From assembly GCA_018241505.1 (NCBI GenBank), contig JAFEDS010000031.1, forward strand, positions 62,001-126,000: a stretch of 64,000 nt of DNA. The letters run 5' to 3'. Under the pieces are notes generated by a model. It made no database searches, was not told where the DNA came from, and saw only the letters and a list, made by a program, of their open reading frames with translations. The stretch comes from Pseudomonadota bacterium. GTDB taxonomy: Bacteria > Pseudomonadota > Gammaproteobacteria > Steroidobacterales > Steroidobacteraceae. Position numbers and translations under genes: made by a program. Shown piece after piece: positions 50,830-59,345 of the stretch; the first letter of the stretch is position 1, and every line of letters begins with the position of its first letter.

Positions 50830-51585
50830 ATGTTTCGTGTGGTGATACCGGCCCGGTATGCATCGACCCGCCTGCCGGGAAAAGCCCTGCTCACCATTGC
50901 CGGCAAGCCGATGATCCAGTGGGTGTATGAGCGTGCGAGCGCCTCCCGCGCCAGCGAAGTTCTCATTGCCACCGATGATCTGCTCATTGTCAGCGCGGCG
51001 CATTCCTTCGGCGCCGAAACGGTGATGACGGACACGGCTCACGAGTCGGGAACGGACCGCATTGCGGAAGTGGCGCGCATTCAGGGTTGGGCCGGCTCCG
51101 ATATCGTGGTGAATGTGCAAGGCGATGAGCCGGTCATTCCAGCGGCGCTGATTGATCAGGTCGCGTCCTTGTTGGAAACCCATCCCAGTGCCCAGATTGC
51201 GACGCTCGCCACGCCCATCGCCTCGCTTGCGGAGTTCATGGACCCAAACGCGGTGAAGGTTGTTACAGACACAGGCGGTCGCGCGTTGTATTTCAGCAGG
51301 GCGCCCATACCGTGGGAAAGAGACGGCGCTGCTGCCGGTATGGGCAGCCAGACCCGCTTTGCCGGGGCCCGGCGGCATATTGGAATTTACGGCTACCGGG
51401 TGAGCGGCCTGTTGCGCATGGCCGCTCTGCCGCGAACCGCTCTCGAGCAGCAGGAAAAGCTCGAGCAATTGCGCGCGTTGGAAAACGGCCTGGAAATCCG
51501 GGTCGCCGACAGCGTCGAGCAACCGGGGCCTGACGTGAATACCGCGGCGGACCTGGAGCGCGTGACGCGGCTGCTGGAACGTTGA
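50830..51585 (+). CDS. kdsB: CMP-KDO synthetase
   Basis: 251 aa. It activates KDO with CTP for LPS inner-core assembly. Visible features are VVIPARYASTRLPGKAL, IQWVYERA, VLIATDDLLI, HESGTDRIAEVA, VNVQGDEPVIP, and YFSRAPIPWERDG, then HIGIYGYR. KdsA, which supplies its substrate, is encoded at 3.1 kb, and the LPS exporters are just upstream. Confidence 0.97.
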   Translation: MFRVVIPARYASTRLPGKALLTIAGKPMIQWVYERASASRASEVLIATDDLLIVSAAHSFGAETVMTDTAHESGTDRIAEVARIQGWAGSDIVVNVQGDEPVIPAALIDQVASLLETHPSAQIATLATPIASLAEFMDPNAVKVVTDTGGRALYFSRAPIPWERDGAAAGMGSQTRFAGARRHIGIYGYRVSGLLRMAALPRTALEQQEKLEQLRALENGLEIRVADSVEQPGPDVNTAADLERVTRLLER

Positions 51586-51757
51586 TGGGACGCACACCGC
51601 ACTTTTACAATCTGTAACAGGAGCCGGGCTGGAGCGTTGGCTTGGGTGGAACTTACGCCCGTATGCGAGAATCCAACTGCCGGGAGTCCGCTGCAGGTGT
51701 CAACCGGGTATACGGGCTCGCGTTTTTTCCTAAGCACCGGCTTCACGGTTGGACGCA
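51586..51757 (+). other. intergenic region before the envelope-protein pair
   Basis: About 170 bases with no gene. It contains a possible sigma-E promoter (51648-51676) and a T-rich stretch (CGTTTTTTCC, 51720-51729). The T-run follows a GC-rich segment but no clear stem is visible before it, so I do not call a terminator. Confidence 0.5.
51648..51676 (+). promoter_or_regulatory. possible sigma-E-type promoter of the lipoprotein gene
   Basis: GGAACTT (51648-51654) is a perfect sigma-E -35 element. It is followed after 16 bases by ATCCAA, a weaker match to the -10 consensus (TCTGA/TCTAA). It lies about 80 bases upstream of the lipoprotein gene. It is weaker than the rpoE promoter in this window, but it fits the idea that the gene belongs to the envelope-stress regulon. 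Confidence 0.4.
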
Positions 51758-52354
51758 ATGGATATCATGAATTTTACAAATCGTCTGAGAACGCCCTGGG
51801 GCAGGGTGGCTGCCAAGGGTGCGGTACTTCTGACAGCCGCCGCGCTGCTCGCGGGCTGCGTGGAACAACCACAGCCGCGCCGCGTGTACCAGTCGCCGCC
51901 GCCACCGCCGCCGCGCACCGATGTCTACGCCTATCCGACTCAGGGACAAACACCGGAGCAGACGGATCGCGATCGATATGACTGCCACGAGTGGGCGGTG
52001 AAACAATCGAATTTCGATCCCAGCGCGCCGGGCACTCCGCCGCATGATCGCGTGGTAGTGGCCGCGGGGCCGCCGCCGGGAACCAACACGGCGATTGGCG
52101 CAATCGCGGGCGCGATCCTGGGTGCCGTCATTGCCGGCCCTCGTGACAGTGGATTTGGTGCTGTTGCCGGTGGCATTACCGGTGCGGCTATCGGCTCGAC
52201 GGGTGATGCCGCGAACGCCGACGCGCAACGCCAGCAGATCCAAGCCGCGCGTGCGCAGGATGCGCGGCAGTCAGCCGTGCTCGACCAGAGGGCTTCCGAC
52301 TATCGGCGAGCCGTCAGCGCGTGCCTCGAAGGGCGCGGCTACAGCGTGAAGTAG
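51758..52354 (+). CDS. outer-envelope lipoprotein with glycine-zipper region
   Basis: About 198 aa. It has a signal sequence with lipobox LLTAAALLAGC (Cys about residue 33), a Pro-rich linker (QSPPPPPPRTDVYAYP), a module YPTQGQTPEQTDRDRYDCHEW, a glycine-zipper stretch (AIGAIAGAILGAVIAG..GAVAGGITGAAIGSTG), a charged helix, and a final VSACLEGRGYSVK. The first module and the final CLEGRGYSVK segment are shared with the next gene. The glycine-zipper insertion separates them here. The start is ATG 51758; ATG 51767 is also possible. The function is unknown. Confidence 0.8.
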   Translation: MDIMNFTNRLRTPWGRVAAKGAVLLTAAALLAGCVEQPQPRRVYQSPPPPPPRTDVYAYPTQGQTPEQTDRDRYDCHEWAVKQSNFDPSAPGTPPHDRVVVAAGPPPGTNTAIGAIAGAILGAVIAGPRDSGFGAVAGGITGAAIGSTGDAANADAQRQQIQAARAQDARQSAVLDQRASDYRRAVSACLEGRGYSVK

Positions 52355-52372
52355 TTTGATCAGGTGAAGACC

Positions 52373-53062
52373 ATGAGTCACAGGATTACCGCAGCATTGG
52401 CGACCGGACTGTTGGGCGTGCTGTGCCTGGGCGTGGCCCAGGCGCAACACTGGGACCGCCGCGGTGGGCCCCCTCCGGGTTGGAACCACATGGACGGCCG
52501 CTTCGGCCACAATCATTACTACCCGGAGCGTGGGTACTATTTTCATGACCTGCCGCGGGAGCGGGTCATCGTGGGCGGCCCGCGCGGTGGCCGCTACTGG
52601 TACTCGGGTGGTGTCTGGTATTCCAGCGGACCCCGCGGGTTTGTGGTGATCGGTGCACCAGTGGGTGCGTATGTACCCGTGTTGCCCCCGTATTACACGA
52701 CTGTGTATTTCGGTGGCGTGCCGTATTACTACGCCAACGACACCTACTACACATGGAGCAGCATCAACTCACAGTATGAAGTCGTCGATGCCCCTGGCGA
52801 TCCGGGTGTCGGCAGCACCGAGGCGCCTCCGCCGCCACCCAGCCAGAATGGCGACGTGTTTGTGTACCCGAAGAACGGGCAGTCCGAAGAACAGCAGTCC
52901 CAGGACAAGTACGAGTGCCACAAGTGGGCGCAGGGTGAGTCTGGATTTGATCCCACGCAACCCAACGGTGGGGTTTCCCCGAGCGAAGCCGGCAGCAAGC
53001 GGGCTGCGTATCAGCGCGCCATCGGGGCGTGCCTCGAGGGCCGCGGGTACAGTGTGAAGTAG
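52373..53062 (+). CDS. exported protein with a Tyr/Gly-rich domain and a shared C-terminal module
   Basis: About 229 aa with a signal peptide (ITAALATGLLGVLCLGVAQAQ). The central part is unusually rich in Tyr, Gly, Pro and Trp (HYYPERGYYFHDLPRERVIV, YWYSGGVWYSSGPRGFVVIG, VPYYYANDTYYTWSS), resembling the DUF6515 type of periplasmic protein. The C-terminus has VFVYPKNGQSEEQQSQDKY, ECHKWAQGESGFDP and CLEGRGYSVK, matching the upstream lipoprotein. ATG 52373 has an AGGTGA-type ribosome-binding site; a GTG at 52364 would add three residues. The role is unknown. Confidence 0.8.
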   Translation: MSHRITAALATGLLGVLCLGVAQAQHWDRRGGPPPGWNHMDGRFGHNHYYPERGYYFHDLPRERVIVGGPRGGRYWYSGGVWYSSGPRGFVVIGAPVGAYVPVLPPYYTTVYFGGVPYYYANDTYYTWSSINSQYEVVDAPGDPGVGSTEAPPPPPSQNGDVFVYPKNGQSEEQQSQDKYECHKWAQGESGFDPTQPNGGVSPSEAGSKRAAYQRAIGACLEGRGYSVK

Positions 53063-53071
53063 GATTTTCTG

Positions 53072-53548
53072 TTGAAAGTCCTCTTCGTATGCCTCGGTAA
53101 CATTTGCCGCTCCCCAACGGCCGAGATTGTGTTCCGCGAGATCGTGGCGCGTGAGGCGCCCGATCTCGGCATCGAAATCGACTCGGCCGGTACGGCCGCG
53201 TATCACGTCGGTTCACCCCCGGACTCGCGCAGTCGCCAAGCCGCTCTGCGGCGGGGCTATGACATGTCAGCTCTGCGCGCGCGCGTGGTCGAGACGCAGG
53301 ACTTCAGCCTCTACGATTTGATCCTCGCGATGGATCGCCAGAATTTCGACACTCTGAAACAACGCGCGCCGACGGCGGCGCGCGAGCGCATTCGCATGTT
53401 CTTGGAATTCGCGCCCGATGCCGAGGTGACAGACGTCCCCGATCCCTATTACGGGGGACCTAACGGATTCGAAGAAGTGTTGGATCTCATCGAAGCCGCA
53501 GCAAGGGGGTTGCTGCAGCACATCCGGACCGAAGCGCGACGGGCCTGA
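53072..53548 (+). CDS. low molecular weight protein tyrosine phosphatase
   Basis: 158 aa, TTG start with an AGGA seven bases upstream. The catalytic P-loop C-x5-R is VCLGNICRS (Cys7, Arg13), and the general-acid Asp is in VPDPYYGG. It is soluble. Similar phosphatases near kdsB and rne in pseudomonads are linked to exopolysaccharide or signalling regulation. It is convergent with rne, with 24 bases between the stop codons. Confidence 0.93.
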   Translation: MKVLFVCLGNICRSPTAEIVFREIVAREAPDLGIEIDSAGTAAYHVGSPPDSRSRQAALRRGYDMSALRARVVETQDFSLYDLILAMDRQNFDTLKQRAPTAARERIRMFLEFAPDAEVTDVPDPYYGGPNGFEEVLDLIEAAARGLLQHIRTEARRA

Positions 53549-53572
53549 GGCCCATCGCGCTCCCGCTCGCTG

Positions 53573-56500
53573 TTACTCGCGCTCCCGCGTGCTGTCGCGT
53601 GACGGCGCAGAGGACCAGACTACAAACGGCTTGGCCGCCCCACCCGAGCTGCTAGAGCTACCACCGGTGCTCGAAGCGCCGCTGCTGCCCGAGCCGCTGC
53701 TGCCCGAGCCGCTGCCGCCCGACTCACCGCCGCCGCCGCTCGAACCGTCGCGGTTTTCGCCGCTGCCTGCCGACGCCGTGCGAGGTGTTGGCTCGAAATG
53801 AGCCGCAGCCGGTTTCGGCTCCGCATGCTCGGTATGGGATGGGCGTGACTCTTCCGACCGGAATCCGCTCACAGATTGTGGAGGTGGAGGCGGTGCCCTG
53901 AACTCTGAAGGCTCTGCCTCCCGATGCTCGCGAGCTGGAGTCGCTTCACGCGGTGGTGACTCGAAACTGCTCTGCGATGGCTCTCGCGACTGTTGGGGAC
54001 TCGCTTCACCACCACTGCCTATGCGCTCTGCACCGCTCGAGCCACCACCTCCGCTAGCCTCGCCGCTGTTTTGGAAGGCGCCGTTACTCTGCGACGCGGG
54101 CGCGGACTGCGAGACAAACGAGTCCTCTGACCCGCCGGCTTCGGCACCCATGGATGCGCCGCCTTCGCGATTGCCGCCTTCGCCTCGACCACCACCGCCA
54201 CGCCGCCCCCGCCGGCGTCCCCGGCGGCTACGACGTTCTCCAGCGCGCTCTGGACGTTCACCGCCCGGGCCGTTGCCGTTTGCGTCGGCGCCTTCAACGC
54301 GATTGCCGATGTCGTCGGGAGGGAAGCCCGCGTCAGATCGAGGCTGCTCGCCGCGCTGGCCCTGATCGAAATTTCCGCCACGGCCTGGGTCTACGTCGGC
54401 GCCCTGGTCGCCGCGCGCCGCTTGTTCACCCCGGCTCTGGCCGCTCGCTGATTCGCCACGCCCGAAGCCTTCGCCTCGCGCGCCGTTGCGCTCGAAGTTA
54501 GCGCCTGCGTCGCCGCCTCGGTTTCCGACTCGGTCACCACCGCCCGACTCACCGCGTGCTCCGTTGCGATCGAAGCCACCGGCTGCCTCGCCGCGGTTAC
54601 CACCGCGATCGCCACCGCCGGATTCACCACGTTGACCCTCGCTGCGAGCATTCTGGTCCTGACGTCCCTCGCCGCGACCACCGCGCGAGCGATCACCGCG
54701 TGAACGACCGCCATCCCGGCGGTCATTGCGTCCGCCGCCATCGCTGCGACCTTCTGCTCGGGCGCCTTCGTTCCGGTCGCGTCCTTCACCACCGCGATCT
54801 CGATTGTCACGGCCGTCATTGCGCTCACGGCGAGCTCCGGACTCACCCTGGCGGTGACGAGAGTGATCCCGACGCCCATCGCGGCGGCGCCCACCATCGC
54901 GGGATCCGCTACCGGACCCCGAAGAGGAGCGGCTGGTGGAAACAGGTGTCGGCTGCGCCTCGGCAACCGGCGCCGCGGCAGGGGCCGCGGGTGCATCACC
55001 CGCCAGCAATCGCTTGAACCATCCAAACACGCCGCTCGATCCCTGGTTGGTCTGGGCCGCCACGGGAGCGTCAACGACGGGCGTTGCTGAAGGAGGTTGA
55101 TAGACATTGACCGGCAACGGCGCCGCCGTTGGTGGCAGCAAGGTTGCCACCGCAGCCTGTTCGAGCACGGGCTTCTTGTCGCGTGCCGTACCGGGTTCGC
55201 CGACGGCCGGAGCGGTCGGCATGAGGTAGCTGATCTGCTTGTTCTCGGGCAGCTCCAACTCATCGTCGCGCACACGCCGGATCGCATACTCCGGTGTCTG
55301 CATGTTCTCGTTTGGAATGATGATCAGCTCGATTTCACTCTTTTCCTCGAGCGTGCGTAGCCATTCGCGCTTCTCGTTGAAAAGATACGTAGCGACATCG
55401 ACAGGCACCTGCGCGATCACGCGGGCGGTGCGGTCCTTGCGCAGCTCTTCGCCAATCAAACGCAGAATCGACAGCGTCATGGACTCGATACTGCGAATGC
55501 TCCCGATTCCCACGCAGCGGGGGCATACGATGTGACTCGACTCCCCCAACGACGGACGCAACCGTTGCCGCGACATCTCCAGCAACCCGAACCGCGACAA
55601 GCGGCCGATCTGGATTCGCGCGCGGTCCATCTTCACTGCATCGCGCAGGCGGTCTTCCACCTCACGCTGGTTCTTGGTCGACTCCATGTCAATGAAGTCA
55701 ATGACAATCAGTCCGCCGATATCGCGGATACGGAGCTGGCGAGCGATCTCGTCAGCCGCTTCGAGGTTCGTGTTGAGCGCAGTCGTTTCAATGTCACTGC
55801 CGCGTGTCGCGCGCGCTGAGTTGATGTCGATTGAAACGAGAGCTTCGGTGTAGTCGATGACGATGCTGCCACCGGACGGGAGCTGCACTTTGTGCGCGTA
55901 CGCCGATTCGATCTGGCTCTCGATCTGGAAGCGTGTGAAGAGCGGGATGTCGTCGACGTACATCTTCAGGCGGCGCTGGGCGTCCTGCGGCATGAACCGC
56001 TGCATGTACTCCTGCGCCTTCTGGTACGCGCCCTCATCGTCAACGAGGACCTCGCCGATGTCATCGGACAGGTAATCGCGCATCGCGCGGGTCACCGCAT
56101 CGCTCTCGCGGAACACGAGGAACGGAGCAGGGCGATCGCGCCCCGCGACCTCGATCTGCTCCCACTGGGTCTTGAGGTTGTCCAGGTCCCACTGCAGTTC
56201 CTCGGCGGATCGGCCGACCCCGGCGGTGCGGATGATGGCTCCCATTCCGTCCGGTATCTGCAGGTTGTTCATGATCTCGCGCATCTGGTCGCGGTCTTCG
56301 CCTTCGATACGGCGCGAGACGCCACCGGCGCGCGGGTTGTTCGGCATCAGGACCAGGAAACGGCCGGCCAGACTGATGAACGTCGTGAGCGCGGCGCCCT
56401 TGTTGCCGCGTTCCTCCTTCTCAACCTGCACAATGAGGTCCTGACCTTCGGACAACAGCTCGCGGATGTTCATCCGCCCGCCTTGCGGTTGCTGGCGGAA

Positions 56501-56731
56501 ATACTCCTTGGAGACTTCCTTCAGCGGCAGGAACCCGTGGCGTTGCGCGCCGTAATCCACGAAGCAGGCTTCGAGCGAGGGCTCGATGCGCGAAATCCGA
56601 CCCTTGTAGACGTTGGCTTTCTTTTGCTCGCGCGAGGGTAATTCGATACTCAGGTCAAAAAGTTTCTGTCCATCCACCAAAGCGACGCGCAACTCTTCCT
56701 CTTGAGTTGCATTCACCAGCATTCTTTTCAT
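53573..56731 (-). CDS. rne: ribonuclease E
   Basis: 1052 aa. It is the main endonuclease of mRNA decay and tRNA/rRNA maturation, and the degradosome scaffold. The N-terminal catalytic part has the S1 domain ([20 protein letters not shown]), the 5'-sensor/RNase H-like region, the catalytic Asp residues in [13 protein letters not shown] and IVIDFIDM, and the Zn-link [12 protein letters not shown]. It ends near residue 530. The remaining half is low-complexity, with Arg/Gly/Asp-rich (RGG-like) repeats and a Ser/Gly/Pro-rich C-terminus. It probably contains RNA-binding and partner-binding sites. The gene lies divergent from rluC, as in E. coli and pseudomonads. Confidence 0.98.
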   Translation of the reverse strand: MKRMLVNATQEEELRVALVDGQKLFDLSIELPSREQKKANVYKGRISRIEPSLEACFVDYGAQRHGFLPLKEVSKEYFRQQPQGGRMNIRELLSEGQDLIVQVEKEERGNKGAALTTFISLAGRFLVLMPNNPRAGGVSRRIEGEDRDQMREIMNNLQIPDGMGAIIRTAGVGRSAEELQWDLDNLKTQWEQIEVAGRDRPAPFLVFRESDAVTRAMRDYLSDDIGEVLVDDEGAYQKAQEYMQRFMPQDAQRRLKMYVDDIPLFTRFQIESQIESAYAHKVQLPSGGSIVIDYTEALVSIDINSARATRGSDIETTALNTNLEAADEIARQLRIRDIGGLIVIDFIDMESTKNQREVEDRLRDAVKMDRARIQIGRLSRFGLLEMSRQRLRPSLGESSHIVCPRCVGIGSIRSIESMTLSILRLIGEELRKDRTARVIAQVPVDVATYLFNEKREWLRTLEEKSEIELIIIPNENMQTPEYAIRRVRDDELELPENKQISYLMPTAPAVGEPGTARDKKPVLEQAAVATLLPPTAAPLPVNVYQPPSATPVVDAPVAAQTNQGSSGVFGWFKRLLAGDAPAAPAAAPVAEAQPTPVSTSRSSSGSGSGSRDGGRRRDGRRDHSRHRQGESGARRERNDGRDNRDRGGEGRDRNEGARAEGRSDGGGRNDRRDGGRSRGDRSRGGRGEGRQDQNARSEGQRGESGGGDRGGNRGEAAGGFDRNGARGESGGGDRVGNRGGDAGANFERNGARGEGFGRGESASGQSRGEQAARGDQGADVDPGRGGNFDQGQRGEQPRSDAGFPPDDIGNRVEGADANGNGPGGERPERAGERRSRRGRRRGRRGGGGRGEGGNREGGASMGAEAGGSEDSFVSQSAPASQSNGAFQNSGEASGGGGSSGAERIGSGGEASPQQSREPSQSSFESPPREATPAREHREAEPSEFRAPPPPPQSVSGFRSEESRPSHTEHAEPKPAAAHFEPTPRTASAGSGENRDGSSGGGGESGGSGSGSSGSGSSGASSTGGSSSSSGGAAKPFVVWSSAPSRDSTRERE
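54476..54628 (-). repeat. two tandem 25-26-residue Gly/Arg/Asp repeats in RNase E
   Basis: In the disordered C-terminal half, the unit [25 protein letters not shown] (25 residues, 54554-54628) is followed directly by [25 protein letters not shown] (26 residues, 54476-54553). A partial third unit (GEGFGRGES) comes next. Shorter RGG/RDG-like elements surround them. The protein-level repeat indicates slippage or duplication in this disordered part. Confidence 0.8.
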
Positions 56732-57114
56732 GTGCCCCTACTGTGCATTGAGGGGCCGACACATAAACATCGGGGCGCGACGCATGCGTCGCGCGCGCGG
56801 GCAAGCCAGCGCAACAGCGAAGATTTCGGATTTCAGTCAAAGGCGCCAATGTCTCGTTATTCATCGATGCCCGCCGTCATGGAGGCGGGGCGCCGGAAAC
56901 CTTCGGTGAAACAACCGACGGCGCGACCAGCGGAGTCTTTTCGAGACGTTCGACGCCGGCTGCGCAATCTTGTCGGCCCAATACGATGGCCTCGATTTGG
57001 AGGACCAACTAACATGCGGCGTCCGGGATCTTCCGTGACAGTGTCATGAAGATTCGACTTCGGGCCGCTTACCGTGGCCGGCGCAAATATGGTGAGATGC
57101 GGCCGACTCGCCCC
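56732..57114 (-). promoter_or_regulatory. long structured 5' leader of rne
   Basis: About 380 bases lie between a possible rne promoter and its ATG, comparable to the long (361 nt) autoregulatory rne leader known in E. coli. On the minus strand it contains a perfect 20-base palindrome (56775-56794) and, just before the ATG, a CCCCT...AGGGG hairpin (about 56735-56755). No ORF in the leader looks real on either strand. RNase E autoregulation by leader cleavage is inferred by analogy. Confidence 0.55.
56775..56794. repeat. perfect 20-base palindrome in the rne leader
   Basis: GCGCGACGCA (56775-56784) is followed directly by its exact reverse complement TGCGTCGCGC. In RNA it would form a stem with a very small loop (or an extended hairpin with a four-base loop), about 40-60 bases before the rne start codon. 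It could be a structural element of leader autoregulation or a 3'-end structure. Confidence 0.7.
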
Positions 57115-57144
57115 AGTATACTCTCAAAGGTTTCGTAGAAACAA
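57115..57144. promoter_or_regulatory. shared divergent -10 element of rne and rluC
   Basis: The palindrome AGTATACT (57115-57122) provides TATACT on both strands. For rne (minus) a TTGTTT lies 18 bases upstream (57139-57144). For rluC (plus) no clear -35 is visible. The predicted rluC leader is about 15 bases and the predicted rne leader about 377. Confidence 0.4.
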
Positions 57145-58148
57145 TGTCTTACGGTGATGACGATGCGTCCGGGCAACAGGCTGTGAACGGCGGCACGGAG
57201 GGACGCCCCGGGGTGCGCCACCTCGAGGTCACGCCGGATCAGGCCGGACAACGCTTGGATAATTTCGTGCATCGCGAGCTGGGTGACTTGCCGCGCAGCC
57301 GCATTTACCGGGTGATCCGCAAAGGCGAAGTTCGCGTCAACGGTCACCGGGCAGGGCCCGACACCCGATTGCAGGCGCACGACAAAATCCGCATTCCTCC
57401 GGTGAAGGTCCGGCCGGTAAGCGAGTCGGTGCAGCCTTCGACCCAGCTCATCGAAGTCATCCGTAACGCGATCGTCAAAGAGGACGACAATCTGCTGGTG
57501 CTCGACAAGCCCGCGGGGTTGGCCGTTCATGGCGGCAGTGGTGTGAGCTTTGGTGCGATCGAGGGACTGCGCGCTTTGCGGCCCGGGGCGACGCTCGAGC
57601 TGGTGCATCGACTCGACCGCGACACCAGCGGCGTGCTTCTGGTTGCCAAGAACGCGGCTACCTTACGCACCGTGCACGCTCTGCTGCGCGACAGCGATTC
57701 CTTTGAGAAACGCTACCTCGCCTTGTTGAAAGGGAAGTGGGAGCTGGGACGCAAACGGATTGATGTTCCGTTGCGCACCGATTTGCGCGTGGGCGGCGAG
57801 CGGACTGTGAAGGTGGATGCCTCAGGCAAGCCGTCCGTGAGTGATTTTTCGCCCGTGCAGTTCTTCGGCAAGCGCGCGAGCCTGCTGGAGGTGGCGATCC
57901 TGACGGGCCGCACGCACCAGATTCGCGTCCATGCACTGCATGCCGGTCACCCTGTCGCCGGCGATCAGAAATATGGCGACGACGAGTTCAACACCGAAAT
58001 GAAGTCCGTCGGCCTGAACCGCATGTTCCTGCACGCTCACAGCGTGAGCTTCGAATGGCCTTCGGGTGGTGAATTCAGTGTGAACACACCGTTGCCGCCG
58101 GAGTTGGCGGCGGTGGTCGATCAGCTTGCGGCGCGCGGAAAGCGCTAG
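57144..58148 (+). CDS. rluC: 23S rRNA pseudouridine(955/2504/2580) synthase RluC
   Basis: 334 aa. It has an N-terminal S4 domain (AGQRLDNFVHRELGDLPRSR, IRKGEVRVNG). The RluA-type catalytic domain has the catalytic Asp in LVHRLDRDTSGVLLVAK. Other features are DKPAGLAVHGGSG, YLALLKGKW, and ILTGRTHQIRVHALHAGHPVAGDQKYG (in part). About 25 residues precede the S4 domain. It is divergent from rne; its stop codon shares CTAG with the convergent maf gene. Confidence 0.96.
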   Translation: MSYGDDDASGQQAVNGGTEGRPGVRHLEVTPDQAGQRLDNFVHRELGDLPRSRIYRVIRKGEVRVNGHRAGPDTRLQAHDKIRIPPVKVRPVSESVQPSTQLIEVIRNAIVKEDDNLLVLDKPAGLAVHGGSGVSFGAIEGLRALRPGATLELVHRLDRDTSGVLLVAKNAATLRTVHALLRDSDSFEKRYLALLKGKWELGRKRIDVPLRTDLRVGGERTVKVDASGKPSVSDFSPVQFFGKRASLLEVAILTGRTHQIRVHALHAGHPVAGDQKYGDDEFNTEMKSVGLNRMFLHAHSVSFEWPSGGEFSVNTPLPPELAAVVDQLAARGKR

Positions 58149-58717
58149 GGCAGGGTGTAGCCCACACTGCGCAACGCGCTGGCGAGCCAGATCAACGGCA
58201 GACCGATGAGCGCCGTGGGATCGCGGCTCTCAATGCTTTCAAACAGCGTGATGCCCAGCGCTTCCGCCTTGAATCCGCCGGCACAGTCGAACGGCTTCTC
58301 GCGCTCGACGTAGCGGCTGATCTCCTCCTGTGTCAGGACGCGGAACTGAACGGAGGTGGTGTCCAGGTGAACCAGCCGCTCGCCATTGGCAACCACCGCA
58401 CAACCGGTGTGGAAGCGCGCGGTCTGTCCGCTGAGGGCGGCCAACTGGCTGCGGCAATTCTCGGCATCGCCCGGTTTGTCCAGGACCCGGCTGCCCAGTG
58501 AGGCCACCTGGTCGCTGCCAATGACCACGGCATCCGGCCGCTGCGCCGCCACGGCTTTGGCCTTCGCCCCGGACAGGCGCAGGGCCCGATCGCGCGGCAT
58601 TTCCCGTGGCAAATGCTCTTCGGTAGCGGCGGGCCGGACGACCTCGAAGGGCACTCCGAGGCGCTCCAGGAGCGCCCGGCGGTAAGGGGAGGTCGAGGCC
58701 AGAATCACAGGTCGCAT
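58145..58717 (-). CDS. yceF: Maf/YceF nucleotide pyrophosphatase
   Basis: 190 aa. It is a Maf-family nucleotide pyrophosphatase; the YceF subfamily acts on 7-methyl-GTP and related nucleotides. The N-terminus VILASTSPYRRALLERLGVPF is the Maf signature, followed by KAKAVA, VIGSDQVASL and FDCAGGFKAEALGITLFE. It lies beside yceD-rpmF-plsX, as in many gammaproteobacteria, but on the opposite strand. The subfamily choice is by context and the SDQ motif. Confidence 0.93.
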   Translation of the reverse strand: MRPVILASTSPYRRALLERLGVPFEVVRPAATEEHLPREMPRDRALRLSGAKAKAVAAQRPDAVVIGSDQVASLGSRVLDKPGDAENCRSQLAALSGQTARFHTGCAVVANGERLVHLDTTSVQFRVLTQEEISRYVEREKPFDCAGGFKAEALGITLFESIESRDPTALIGLPLIWLASALRSVGYTLP

Positions 58718-58768
58718 TTACACCGCCTTCGGTCTTCTAGAAACAAGGGCTTAGCCCCCAATTCGGTT

Positions 58769-58797
58769 TTGACTTAGGGTCACCTCATACCTATGAT
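58769..58797 (+). promoter_or_regulatory. sigma-70 promoter of yceD-rpmF-plsX-fabH
   Basis: TTGACT (58769-58774) and TATGAT (58792-58797) are separated by exactly 17 bases, a strong match to the sigma-70 consensus. The predicted transcription start is at about 58804, only a few bases before the yceD ATG (58807), so the transcript would be nearly leaderless. Confidence 0.75.
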
Positions 58798-58806
58798 ACG
58801 CGCCCC

Positions 58807-59322
58807 ATGTCGCCACCCTGGTCCAAGCCGCTCGACATCGACCGGCTGGCTGACGGCGAGGCCGACGTCGACTTTGCTGTCCCGCTTGCCGAGCTTTCTC
58901 GTTTGCGCGCGCAGATTGCGAGCGTCGAGGGGCTGGTTCGCGGGCGCGTGCATTTTACGCGCGAGTCCGGGTTTGTGGTCGCCGATCTGACACTGAGCGG
59001 CGCAGCATCGATGACGTGTCAGCGCTGCCTGGAAGCGATGAGCGAATCGGTGGCCAGCACGGCGCGCATGGCGTTGATTGTTTCGGAAGCCGATGCGAAC
59101 CGGGTACCGGAGCATCTGGAGCCGGTGTTGGCAGCGGACGGCCGCGTCACCATCGGTGAGTTGGTTGAGGAAGAGTTATTGCTTGCGTTGCCGATCGTGC
59201 CGTTGCACGCCGAAGCGAGCGATTGCGTGGTTGCCGAAGAGGTCCCCGCCGTGAAGGTGGAAGCGCCCGAACCGACAACCCAGAAACCGTTTGCGCAACT
59301 CGATCAGTTGCTCAAACGCTGA
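58807..59322 (+). CDS. yceD: YceD family protein (DUF177)
   Basis: 171 aa. It is a DUF177 protein whose E. coli homologue is encoded ahead of rpmF; plant relatives help 23S rRNA accumulation. Visible features are PLDIDRLADGEADVDFAVPLAEL, the metal-like Cys pair TCQRCLEAM, and a conserved C-terminal acidic part with LVEEELLLALPIVPLH. It starts about 10 bases downstream of a strong -10 box, so its mRNA is predicted to be nearly leaderless. Confidence 0.92.
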   Translation: MSPPWSKPLDIDRLADGEADVDFAVPLAELSRLRAQIASVEGLVRGRVHFTRESGFVVADLTLSGAASMTCQRCLEAMSESVASTARMALIVSEADANRVPEHLEPVLAADGRVTIGELVEEELLLALPIVPLHAEASDCVVAEEVPAVKVEAPEPTTQKPFAQLDQLLKR

Positions 59323-59345
59323 AGTAACATTTAGGAGATAGTTCA

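Noticed and set aside
54391-55287. Alternative-frame ORF of 298 aa inside rne
   Set aside because: A by-product of the repetitive GC-rich C-terminal coding region of rne; no independent protein features.
56702-57049. Plus-strand ORF (115 aa) in the rne leader region
   Set aside because: It overlaps the rne start, is low-complexity and resembles no family; the region is better explained as a long leader on the minus strand.
58145-58148. Shared stop codons (CTAG) of rluC and the maf gene as an unusual overlap
   Set aside because: Convergent overlap of a few bases is common in compact genomes; no further significance is visible.
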